Shown: piece after piece, positions 6,847-13,145 of the stretch
Position numbering within the stretch: the stretch's first letter is position 1
Layout of the letters: every line of letters starts with the position of its first letter
Assembly: GCA_964593895.1 (NCBI GenBank)
Contig: CAZQKL010000054.1
Location: forward strand, 1 to 14,023
Length of the DNA: 14,023 bases
Reading direction: 5' to 3'
Source of the DNA: CAZQKL01 sp964593895 [NCBI: uncultured bacterium]
GTDB taxonomy: Bacteria > DYJV01
The notes under the pieces: model-generated
What the model saw: only the letters and a program-made list of their open reading frames with translations
Databases searched by the model: none
What the model was told of the DNA's origin: nothing
Position numbers and translations under genes: made by a program

Positions 6847-7961
6847 ATTAGCCTCTCTTTAACCAATTTGTTAATCTTAAATACATCTTCAATTGAGTTA
6901 TAATTTTTTAGAAAATCAAATGAAAAAATTTTTTCAATAATTAGGAAAATTTCATTAAATTTTATTTTCCCATTTAAAAAGAGATTTACTGCAACTTCAT
7001 TTGCCATATTTAAACCAGCAGGGTATCCTTTTCCTAATTCTAAAGCTTTAAATGCAAATTTTATTGTTGGAAATTTATCAAAATCTGGTTTAAAAAAATT
7101 CAAAGTTAAATTAGAAAATTCTAATTTTTTGTCAAGATTAGCTCTTTCAGGATAAAAAAGTGCATAACTAATTGGAATTTCCATAGATGGAACTCCCATT
7201 TGAGAAATGATACTTCCATCTGTATATTCAACCATTGAGTGAATAATACTTTGAGGATGAATTAATACTGAAATTTTTTCTAAAGGTAAATCAAAAAGCC
7301 ATTTTGCTTCAATTACTTCAAGACCTTTATTCATCAAAGTTGCTGAATCAATAGAAATTTTTTTTCCCATTTTCCATACAGGATGTTTTAAAGCTTCGTT
7401 AACTGTAATCTTAGAAAAATCTGTATCTTTATTCCAAAATGGACCACCTGAAGCAGTTAAAATAACTCTTTTTATAAATTTTTTTTGATTTTGATTAATA
7501 CATTGAAAAATTGCACTATGTTCGCTGTCAACTGGAATAATCTCTTTTTTCAATTTTTTTGCTTTTTCCATTATAAATTTTCCTGCTGAAACAAGTGACT
7601 CTTTATTTGCAAGAGCAATTCTTTTTGATGTTTCAATCGCAAGATATGTTGGCAAAATTCCTGATATTCCAGAAATTGCAATTAAACTTATATCTGAATT
7701 TTTATAAAAACAGAATTCTTTTATCCCCTCATCTCCATAAAAAACTGGAATTTTGTATTGTCGTGATAGTATTTCAGCATTTTTTTTATCTGATATATAT
7801 ACAAATTCAGGCATAAATTCATCAATCTGTTTTTTTAAAAGTTCAACATTCTTATTTGCAGATAGACCAATAATTTTAAATTTATCTTTATATCTCCTAA
7901 TTATATTCAATGCTTGAGTGCCTATTGAACCTGTTGACCCAAAAATTTTAACTGTTTTCAT
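6843..7961 (-). CDS. dxr: 1-deoxy-D-xylulose 5-phosphate reductoisomerase
   Basis: The 372-aa cytoplasmic enzyme converts DXP to MEP with NADPH, the first committed step of the MEP isoprenoid pathway. Visible features are the NADPH motif GSTGSIG (8-14), LANKESLV (117-124), VDSEHSA (144-150, metal ligands Asp145 and Glu147), SGGPFW (171-176) and the substrate/flexible-loop region with HPVWKMGKKISIDSAT (193-208). The metal and substrate residues of MNKGLEVIEA (210-219) and IHPQS (234-238) follow. All catalytic segments are intact. The start ATG overlaps the cdsA stop by 4 bases and the stop overlaps the rseP start by 4. Placement beside uppS is functional as well as traditional, since its product line supplies the IPP and FPP used by UppS. 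Confidence 0.97.
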   Translation of the reverse strand: MKTVKIFGSTGSIGTQALNIIRRYKDKFKIIGLSANKNVELLKKQIDEFMPEFVYISDKKNAEILSRQYKIPVFYGDEGIKEFCFYKNSDISLIAISGISGILPTYLAIETSKRIALANKESLVSAGKFIMEKAKKLKKEIIPVDSEHSAIFQCINQNQKKFIKRVILTASGGPFWNKDTDFSKITVNEALKHPVWKMGKKISIDSATLMNKGLEVIEAKWLFDLPLEKISVLIHPQSIIHSMVEYTDGSIISQMGVPSMEIPISYALFYPERANLDKKLEFSNLTLNFFKPDFDKFPTIKFAFKALELGKGYPAGLNMANEVAVNLFLNGKIKFNEIFLIIEKIFSFDFLKNYNSIEDVFKINKLVKERLI

Positions 7962-8749
7962 TTTAAAATCTGTAAAATTATGTAAAATACAGGAATAGCA
8001 AAAAATAAACTATCAATTCTATCTAAAATTCCACCATGTCCAGGAAGAATTCTACCAGAATCTTTGACATTGTTTATTCTTTTTATCAAAGATTCAAATA
8101 AATCTCCAAGAATGCAGAAAATTACAGTTAAAAATGAAATTATTGAAAATTTAATTATTGGAATTTTTGTAAGAAAAAAATTAAATATATATCCTGCAAT
8201 AATACCCCCCAATAAACCACCAATAACTCCTTCTATTGTTTTATTTGGACTTAATTTTTGATAAAGTTTAGTTCTTCCAAATTTTGTCCCAATAATGTAT
8301 GCAAAAGTGTCTGTTGCCCATGCAATAACAAGAAGTAGCATTAATAAATTTTTCCCATTTGAATGATTGAAAATTAGTATGGAAAAATTTAAAAATATGG
8401 TTATGTAAATATTTGCAGTGACAAAAATTAAAATATCTTTTGTCTTTTCATATATATTTTCAAAAAAAACTATTGTTAAGGAAAAGGAGAGAAGAAAAAT
8501 CACTATTAAATATGTTAAGATTTCAAAATAATTTTTGTTTATAAATGAAAATAGAAAAAAAATCGCTATTATTGAGCTTATTATAAATTTTAATGAAATT
8601 CTTTTTTTTTCAAAAAGATTGAAAAATTCAAATAAAGAGAAAAGAATTACAAAAAACACAAGAAAAAAAAAATAAATCTTTGGTAGTATGTAAATAAAAA
8701 GAATTAAAAAAAATATACCGATAATTCCAGTTAATGTTCTTTTAAGCAT
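7958..8749 (-). CDS. cdsA: Phosphatidate cytidylyltransferase (CDP-diacylglycerol synthase)
   Basis: The 263-aa integral-membrane enzyme makes CDP-diacylglycerol from CTP and phosphatidic acid, the branch point for acidic phospholipids and PE. The N-terminal two-thirds consists of successive hydrophobic helices. The C-terminal family signature (220-246) is complete: Ser220, KR (223-224), KD (229-230), LPGHGG (235-240) and DRID (243-246). SPNKTIEG (167-174) and GDLFES (215-220) are further conserved cytoplasmic active-site elements. The start ATG shares one base with the uppS stop (TAATG), and the 3' end overlaps dxr. The N-terminal half is extremely rich in Phe, Ile and Lys, reflecting the local AT bias. 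Confidence 0.96.
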   Translation of the reverse strand: MLKRTLTGIIGIFFLILFIYILPKIYFFFLVFFVILFSLFEFFNLFEKKRISLKFIISSIIAIFFLFSFINKNYFEILTYLIVIFLLSFSLTIVFFENIYEKTKDILIFVTANIYITIFLNFSILIFNHSNGKNLLMLLLVIAWATDTFAYIIGTKFGRTKLYQKLSPNKTIEGVIGGLLGGIIAGYIFNFFLTKIPIIKFSIISFLTVIFCILGDLFESLIKRINNVKDSGRILPGHGGILDRIDSLFFAIPVFYIILQILK

Positions 8750-9459
8750 TATTCATTAACTTTGCCAAATCTTCTTTCCCTTTTTGAATAATCTTCAATA
8801 GCTTTTAAAAGTTCATCTTTTGAAAAATCTGGCCATAAGACTTTTGTAAAATATAGTTCAGTATAGGCAATCTGCCACAAGAGGAAGTTACTAATTCTAC
8901 ATTCTCCGCTTGTTCTAATTAATAAATCTGGGTCTTTTTGACCTTTTGTATATAAATGAGAAGAAAATATTTCTTCAGTTAAATCATTTGTTTGCAATTC
9001 TCCTTTTTTTACTTTTTCTGAAATTTCTTTTACCGCTTTTAATATTTCAAATCTTCCACCATAATTTATAGCTATATTGAGAATCATTTCATTACATTTA
9101 GAAGTTTCTTTCATAGATTTTTTTAGTAAAGATTTTATTTCATCATTAAATTTTGACAAATCTCCAATAAAGTTAAGCATTATATTGTTTTCTTTTAAAT
9201 TTTTAACTTCTTTTTTTACATACTCTTTTAATAATTCCATTAAAAAAGTAACTTCTTCTTTTGGTCTTAACCAGTTTTCAGTGGAAAAAGCAAAAAGAGT
9301 TAAAATTTTAATTCCGATTTTTTTTGAATATTCAACAATTTCTTTAACTCTTTCCATTCCTTTTCTGTGTCCAAAAAAACGAGGTAACCCCCTCTTTTTT
9401 GCCCATCTTCCATTTCCATCCATAATAATTGCAACATGTTCAGGGATTTTTAGCTCCAT
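8749..9459 (-). CDS. uppS: Undecaprenyl diphosphate synthase (cis-prenyltransferase)
   Basis: The product (236 aa from ATG 9459, 240 aa from ATG 9471) elongates FPP with IPP in the cis configuration to the lipid carrier for peptidoglycan and surface glycans. Conserved segments are all present. In the longer numbering these are IMDGNGRWAKKRG (16-28, catalytic Asp18), GHRKGMERV (34-42), FAFSTENWLRP (60-70), DPDLLIRTSGE (180-190) and RISNFLLWQ (192-200). Start choice: ATG 9471 lies 10 bases past a terminator stem, within its T-rich tail, and has no ribosome site. ATG 9459 has GGGGAA 6 bases upstream, so I prefer it; 9471 remains possible. The stop shares one base with the cdsA start (TAATG). Confidence 0.96.
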   Translation of the reverse strand: MELKIPEHVAIIMDGNGRWAKKRGLPRFFGHRKGMERVKEIVEYSKKIGIKILTLFAFSTENWLRPKEEVTFLMELLKEYVKKEVKNLKENNIMLNFIGDLSKFNDEIKSLLKKSMKETSKCNEMILNIAINYGGRFEILKAVKEISEKVKKGELQTNDLTEEIFSSHLYTKGQKDPDLLIRTSGECRISNFLLWQIAYTELYFTKVLWPDFSKDELLKAIEDYSKRERRFGKVNE

Positions 9460-9471
9460 AAATTTCCCCAT

Positions 9472-9502
9472 AAATAAAAAAGGGGTGCATTAAAGCACCC
9501 CT
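9472..9502 (-). terminator. Intrinsic terminator after ferredoxin gene, before uppS
   Basis: On the minus strand AGGGGTGC (9502-9495) and GCACCCCT (9488-9481) form a perfect 8-bp GC-rich stem with a 6-base loop, followed at once by TTTTTATTT (9480-9472). It stands out in a very AT-rich region. It ends the rpsB-to-ferredoxin transcript, or at least reduces read-through into uppS. On the plus strand no T run follows, so it is directional. Confidence 0.85.
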
Positions 9503-9515
9503 ATAAGTTAATAAA

Positions 9516-9686
9516 TTATTTTTCCACTATAGCACCAGTTGGACATACTTCAACACATGTTCCACATTCAGTACATTTTTCCTGGTCAATAACATATTTG
9601 TCCTCACCCTCATAGATAGCTTCACTTGGACATTCTTCAGCACAAGTTCCACATGCTACACATTCATCTGTAATTTCATAAGCCAT
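9516..9686 (-). CDS. Small 2x[4Fe-4S] ferredoxin
   Basis: The 56-aa protein (MAYEITDECV start, GAIVEK end) has two classic C-x2-C-x2-C-x3-C-P clusters: Cys 9, 12, 15, 19 and Cys 38, 41, 44, 48. This is a bacterial-type low-potential electron carrier in the cytoplasm. ATG 9684-9686 is preceded by AAAAAGGAGGTAAAAA, a strong ribosome site (SD core at 9692-9697). It lies 22 bases after frr and is followed by a strong terminator, so it probably ends the rpsB-tsf-pyrH-frr transcript. Its partner is unknown. The MEP pathway enzymes IspG and IspH need reduced ferredoxin or flavodoxin, and dxr is nearby, but the link is only inference. The spaced Cys pattern leaves little doubt about the family. Confidence 0.95.
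   Translation of the reverse strand: MAYEITDECVACGTCAEECPSEAIYEGEDKYVIDQEKCTECGTCVEVCPTGAIVEK
9526..9553 (-). promoter_or_regulatory. Possible promoter for uppS-cdsA-dxr-rseP inside the ferredoxin gene
   Basis: On the minus strand TTGAAG (9553-9548; 4 of 6 matches to -35) is followed by a 16-base spacer and TATAGT (9531-9526; 5 of 6 matches to -10). A transcript would start near 9519 and include the 9481-9502 hairpin in its leader. That would make the hairpin an attenuator as well as a terminator. AT-rich DNA yields such matches by chance, hence low confidence. Confidence 0.3.
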
Positions 9687-9708
9687 TTTTTACCTCCTTT
9701 TTAAGAAT

Positions 9709-10275
9709 TTAAATTTCCATAATTTCTTTTTCTTTTTCTTCAAAAACTTTGTCTATTTTTTCAATAAATTCATCTGTTAATTCTTGAACTTTTTCAAGTC
9801 CTTTTTTCAATTCATCTTCAGTAATTTCTTTATTTTTTTGTGCGGTTTTTAATTCTTCATTTATATCTCTTCTAATATTTCTAATTGCCACTTTTGCTTG
9901 CTCAATAATTTTTTTAACTTGTTTAACAAGCTGATTTCTCCTTTCCTCAGTAAGAGGTGGAATGTTTAATCTAATCACTTTTCCATCATTTACAGGAGTA
10001 AGACCAATATCTGAATTAGCAATAGCTTTTTCTATTTCAGGAATAAATTTAGGTTCCCATGGTTGAATTACAATGGTTTTACTATCAGGAACAGATAATG
10101 ATGCTACCTGATTAATAGGAGTTTGGACACCATAATAATTTATTTTTATTCCATCAAGAATTGCAAGTGAGGCTCTTCCTGTTCTAATTTTTCCAAGGTC
10201 TTTTTTTAAAACCTCAACTGTCTTTTCCATTCTTTTCCTATTTTCTTTAATTACTTTATCAATTACTGGATTCAT
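9709..10275 (-). CDS. frr: Ribosome recycling factor
   Basis: The 188-aa product, of typical length (about 185), splits the post-termination ribosome with EF-G. Conserved features are RTGRAS (31-36) in the first long helix, [14 protein letters not shown] (47-60) in domain [15 protein letters not shown] (101-113) and RNIRRD (132-137), with charged helices forming the three-helix bundle. The start ATG lies inside the end of pyrH (17-base overlap), preceded by AGGGGG six bases upstream, so translation is coupled. A ferredoxin gene rather than uppS follows. Confidence 0.97.
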   Translation of the reverse strand: MNPVIDKVIKENRKRMEKTVEVLKKDLGKIRTGRASLAILDGIKINYYGVQTPINQVASLSVPDSKTIVIQPWEPKFIPEIEKAIANSDIGLTPVNDGKVIRLNIPPLTEERRNQLVKQVKKIIEQAKVAIRNIRRDINEELKTAQKNKEITEDELKKGLEKVQELTDEFIEKIDKVFEEKEKEIMEI

Positions 10276-10990
10276 TGCTATCCCCCTTTACAATTGTTCC
10301 AATTTTTTCTCCATTTATTATTTTTAATAGAGCCTCTTTTTGAAAAAGGTTAAAAACAATAATTGGCAAATTGTTGTCTTTACATAAACTAAATGCAGTT
10401 AGGTCCATTATTTTAAGATTTTTTTCATAGGCTTCTGAAAAATTTAAAACTTCAAATTTCTTAGCATCTTTAAATTTTTTTGGGTCTTTATTGTAAATTC
10501 CATCAACATCAGTTGCTTTTAATAAAACTTCAGCATCAATTTCAATTGCTCTTAAAGCTGCTGCAGTATCAGTTGTAAAAAATGGATTTCCAGTTCCTCC
10601 GCCAAAAATAACAATTCTTCTCTTTTCAAGATGCCTAATAGCTCTTCTTCTAATATATGGTTCAGCAATTTGTCGCATTTCAATTGAGGTCTGAACCCTT
10701 GTATCCATTCCTTTTTTTTCAAGAGAATTTTGTAAAGCAAGACTATTAATTATTGTTGCAAGCATTCCCATATAATCTCCAGTAGCTCTGTCAACTCCCA
10801 TTTCAGTCCCTTCAATTCCTCTAAAAATGTTTCCTCCACCAACTACAATAGCTATTTCTACTCCCAATTCATGAATTTTTTTTATCTCTTCAGATAAATG
10901 AATTAAAATTTTATCGCTTATTCCATATCCATTTTCCCCAGATAAAGCCTCACCACTAATTTTCAATAGAATTCTTTTATACTTTGGCAT
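10259..10990 (-). CDS. pyrH: UMP kinase
   Basis: The 243-aa cytoplasmic enzyme of the amino acid kinase fold phosphorylates UMP to UDP in pyrimidine synthesis. Visible motifs are KISGEAL (10-16), GGGNIFRG (51-58), [13 protein letters not shown] (67-79, UMP-binding), [16 protein letters not shown] (129-144) and [13 protein letters not shown] (158-170), all intact. The start ATG shares one base with the tsf stop (TAATG). The last codons overlap frr by 17 bases. Bacterial UMP kinases are usually GTP-activated and UTP-inhibited; nothing here shows otherwise. Confidence 0.97.
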   Translation of the reverse strand: MPKYKRILLKISGEALSGENGYGISDKILIHLSEEIKKIHELGVEIAIVVGGGNIFRGIEGTEMGVDRATGDYMGMLATIINSLALQNSLEKKGMDTRVQTSIEMRQIAEPYIRRRAIRHLEKRRIVIFGGGTGNPFFTTDTAAALRAIEIDAEVLLKATDVDGIYNKDPKKFKDAKKFEVLNFSEAYEKNLKIMDLTAFSLCKDNNLPIIVFNLFQKEALLKIINGEKIGTIVKGDSNESSN

Positions 10991-11583
10991 TATTTTCCTA
11001 CTTCAAATCTCACAAATCTTCTAACCACAATATTTTCCCCAAGTTTGGCAATTTTTTCATCAATAAGCTCTTTTACTGTTTTTTTGTCATCTCTAATATA
11101 AGTTTGTTCCAAAAGACAAACTTCTTGAAAATATTTTTCCATCTTTCCTTGCACAATTCTATCAATAATTTTTTCAGGTTTTCCGCTTTGAAGTGCTTGT
11201 TCTCTATATATTTCTTTTTCTTTTTCAAGAACTTCTTCAGGTATATCTTCTCTTTTTACATACAAAGGATTTACTGCAGCAACCTGCATTGCAAGTTCCT
11301 GAACAAGCTGTTTAAAATCATCTGTTTTTGCAACAAAATCAGTTTCACAGTTAACTTCAATTAATACACCAATTTTTCCACCATGATGAATATAAGTTCC
11401 AATTAAGCCCTCATTTGCACTTCTTCCTGCTTTTTTTGCTGCTTTTGCTATACCTTTTTTCTTCAATATTTCTATTGCTTTTTCAATATCACCATTAGCT
11501 TCCTGTAATGCTGATTTACAGTCCATAATTCCAGCACCAGTTCTTTCTCTCAATTCTTTAACTAATTTAGCTGAGATATTCAT
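10990..11583 (-). CDS. tsf: Elongation factor Ts, short form
   Basis: The 197-aa product is the guanine nucleotide exchange factor for EF-Tu. The N-terminal UBA-like domain has [16 protein letters not shown] (11-26), and the core has the EF-Tu-contacting CETDFVA (79-85). Length is like the short EF-Ts of Thermus and Thermotoga (about 196-200 aa) rather than the 283 aa of E. coli, which carries a duplicated core and a coiled coil. The ATG at 11583 is preceded by GGAAGGAGG with a slightly long spacer. It follows rpsB by 22 bases, the near-universal order. Confidence 0.97.
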   Translation of the reverse strand: MNISAKLVKELRERTGAGIMDCKSALQEANGDIEKAIEILKKKGIAKAAKKAGRSANEGLIGTYIHHGGKIGVLIEVNCETDFVAKTDDFKQLVQELAMQVAAVNPLYVKREDIPEEVLEKEKEIYREQALQSGKPEKIIDRIVQGKMEKYFQEVCLLEQTYIRDDKKTVKELIDEKIAKLGENIVVRRFVRFEVGK

Positions 11584-11605
11584 TTATATTAATCCTCCTT
11601 CCTTT

Positions 11606-12388
11606 TTAATTTGAATTGACTTCAGTTTGTTCCATAGAAACAGTTTTACTCTCTTCTTCTGAAACTTCTTCCTCTTTGTCACTCATTGCAGCAACATTTT
11701 CTTTATACATTTCCATTCCTTCAATGCACGCATTAGCTATTTTTGTGCAGTATAACTTTATAGCTCTAATTGCATCATCATTTCCAGGAATTGGATAATC
11801 AACCTCTTCTGGATTGCAATTTGTGTCAACAATAGCTACAATTGGAATTTCAAGCTTTCTTGCTTCTTTTACTGCAATATGTTCTCTTTTTGTGTCAATT
11901 ATAAAAAGAGCTCCAGGTAATTGGTCCATATTTTTTATTCCACCGAGGAGTTTCTGCAATTTTGCCATCTTTTTTTCTAATTTTAATGCTTCTTTTTTAG
12001 GTAATAAGTCAAATATACCTTCTTCCTTCATCTGCTCAAATTTTTTCAATTTTTCAATAGATTTTCTTATTGTTGTGAAATTTGTTAATGTTCCTCCAAG
12101 CCATCTCTGATTAACATAATACATTCCACATCTTTCAGCCTGTTCTTTAACAGATTCTTGAGCTTGCTTTTTTGTTCCAACAAAAATTATTTTCTTCCCT
12201 TTTCCTGCAATTTCATCTCTTATAAATTCATATGCAACCTTAAAAAGCTTTAAAGTTTGCTGTAGGTCAATAATATAGATACCATTTCTTGCAGTGTAAA
12301 TATACTTTTTCATTCTGGGGTCCCATCTTCTTGTTTGATGACCGAAATGAACCCCCGCTTCCAAAAGTTCCTTCATTGTAACAGCCAT
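11606..12388 (-). CDS. rpsB: 30S ribosomal protein S2
   Basis: The 260-aa product has the S2 signatures [17 protein letters not shown] (8-24), [10 protein letters not shown] (95-104) and [12 protein letters not shown] (199-210), with the coiled-coil insertion (about 106-150). The last about 25 residues form a flexible acidic tail rich in Glu and Ser ([12 protein letters not shown]), a variable end in this family. AGGAGGT sits 4 bases before ATG 12388. The upstream 5' region forms a multi-tier stem-loop that ends near the ribosome site, a plausible autoregulatory leader. It heads the translation-factor cluster with tsf, pyrH and frr. Confidence 0.98.
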   Translation of the reverse strand: MAVTMKELLEAGVHFGHQTRRWDPRMKKYIYTARNGIYIIDLQQTLKLFKVAYEFIRDEIAGKGKKIIFVGTKKQAQESVKEQAERCGMYYVNQRWLGGTLTNFTTIRKSIEKLKKFEQMKEEGIFDLLPKKEALKLEKKMAKLQKLLGGIKNMDQLPGALFIIDTKREHIAVKEARKLEIPIVAIVDTNCNPEEVDYPIPGNDDAIRAIKLYCTKIANACIEGMEMYKENVAAMSDKEEEVSEEESKTVSMEQTEVNSN

Positions 12389-12392
12389 TTTT

Positions 12393-12475
12393 ACCTCCTA
12401 AAGGTTTTTTCCACCGCTTCAAGCTTCCTTAAACCTGAATACCAGGCACCTTCGGAAGCTTGTATTAGAAGCGGT
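12393..12475 (-). promoter_or_regulatory. Structured 5' leader of rpsB (candidate cis-regulatory RNA)
   Basis: In the minus-strand transcript, ACCGCTTC (12475-12468) pairs with GAAGCGGT (12420-12413). Inside it CAAGCTTCC (12462-12454) pairs with GGAAGCTTG (12428-12420). At the tip CCTG/CAGG (12446-12443 with 12437-12434) makes a small hairpin. Next to it, ACCT (12405-12402) could pair with AGGT of the Shine-Dalgarno (12396-12393) and hide it. Alternatively AAACCT (12407-12402) could pair with AGGTTT (12436-12431) from the large hairpin. No T run follows, so it is not a terminator. S2 autoregulates its own mRNA in gamma-proteobacteria; the same role here is inference. Confidence 0.55.
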
Positions 12476-12508
12476 TGATATAAATTTTCCTGCCATTTAG
12501 CACAGTAA

Positions 12509-12523
12509 CTTGCATTTTGCAAG
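12509..12523 (-). repeat. Short inverted repeat after the HAD phosphatase gene
   Basis: CTTGCA-AAA-TGCAAG is a perfect 6-bp inverted repeat with a 3-base loop. It begins 4 bases after the stop codon of the phosphatase gene and precedes the rpsB leader. It lacks a T tract, so it could be a weak transcript-end stabiliser or an operator-like site. Function not shown. Confidence 0.35.
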
Positions 12524-12527
12524 AATT

Positions 12528-13145
12528 TTATATTTTCAAAAAATTAAATATTTCAGTATGAGAATTTATTTTAGGTGCATCATTAATCTTATTTTTGTAA
12601 GAGATAAAGAAAATTTTAGCTTTTTTGCTTGCTTCATAATCAATTATTGAATCACCTACATAAATTGCTTCTTCAGGGTTCAAAGAATTTTTTTTAAGCA
12701 AATAAAGTAGCATATCTGGAGCTGGTTTGGGATTTTTTATAATTGAAACAGTAACATAATCATCAATAATTTTATCCAATTTAAAAAATTTAAATAGATG
12801 AGGAAAGGTTTTACTCCGATTGGTTGCAATCGCTGTTTTTATATTTAATCTCTTTAATTTTTCGCATGTTTCAAAAAAGAATGGCTCAATTTTCATAAAT
12901 TTATAAAACATTGAATAATCAACATTTTTTGAAAATTCTATAGCTTTATCTACAAGCTCATTGGGGAAAATTTTTTTTATAACTTCATCATTTGAATATG
13001 TGTGAATTATTTCAAGCTTTTTTTTATCATTTTCCGATACAGGTGGTAAATTAAAATTTTTTAAAATGTAGTTGTAATATTCAAGATTTGCCTTTTTTGA
13101 TTCAAATATAACCCCATCACAATCGTATATAACCATTTTTACCAT
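12528..13145 (-). CDS. HAD-superfamily hydrolase, phosphoglycolate phosphatase-like
   Basis: The 205-aa product has all four HAD motifs: DCDGVIF (8-14, nucleophile Asp8 and acid/base Asp10), ATNRS (107-111), Lys140 in NPKPAPDM (138-145) and GDSIID (164-169). A helical cap (about 15-85) between motifs I and II makes it a subclass I (C1) enzyme like phosphoglycolate phosphatase, PpaX or beta-phosphoglucomutase. It is a cytoplasmic phosphatase of unknown substrate. The start ATG 13143-13145 overlaps the end of the TonB-like gene by 7 bases; an in-frame ATG at 13136 is an alternative. It lies just upstream of the rpsB leader, in the same direction. Confidence 0.85.
   Translation of the reverse strand: MVKMVIYDCDGVIFESKKANLEYYNYILKNFNLPPVSENDKKKLEIIHTYSNDEVIKKIFPNELVDKAIEFSKNVDYSMFYKFMKIEPFFFETCEKLKRLNIKTAIATNRSKTFPHLFKFFKLDKIIDDYVTVSIIKNPKPAPDMLLYLLKKNSLNPEEAIYVGDSIIDYEASKKAKIFFISYKNKINDAPKINSHTEIFNFLKI

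Noticed and set aside
11814-12110. Plus-strand open frame opposite rpsB
   Set aside because: Lies wholly within a highly conserved ribosomal protein gene and shows no family resemblance.
12413-12475. tRNA or small structured RNA gene
   Set aside because: It folds well, but there is no T-loop consensus, anticodon arm arrangement or acceptor stem; it reads better as an mRNA leader.
12494-12522. Promoter for rpsB (TTGCAA then TAAATG or CTAAAT)
   Set aside because: The -35 is fair but the -10 matches only 3 of 6 positions; not better than chance in this AT-rich sequence.
12509-12523. Intrinsic terminator for the HAD phosphatase gene
   Set aside because: The 6-bp stem is AT/GC mixed and followed by TTACTG rather than a T tract.
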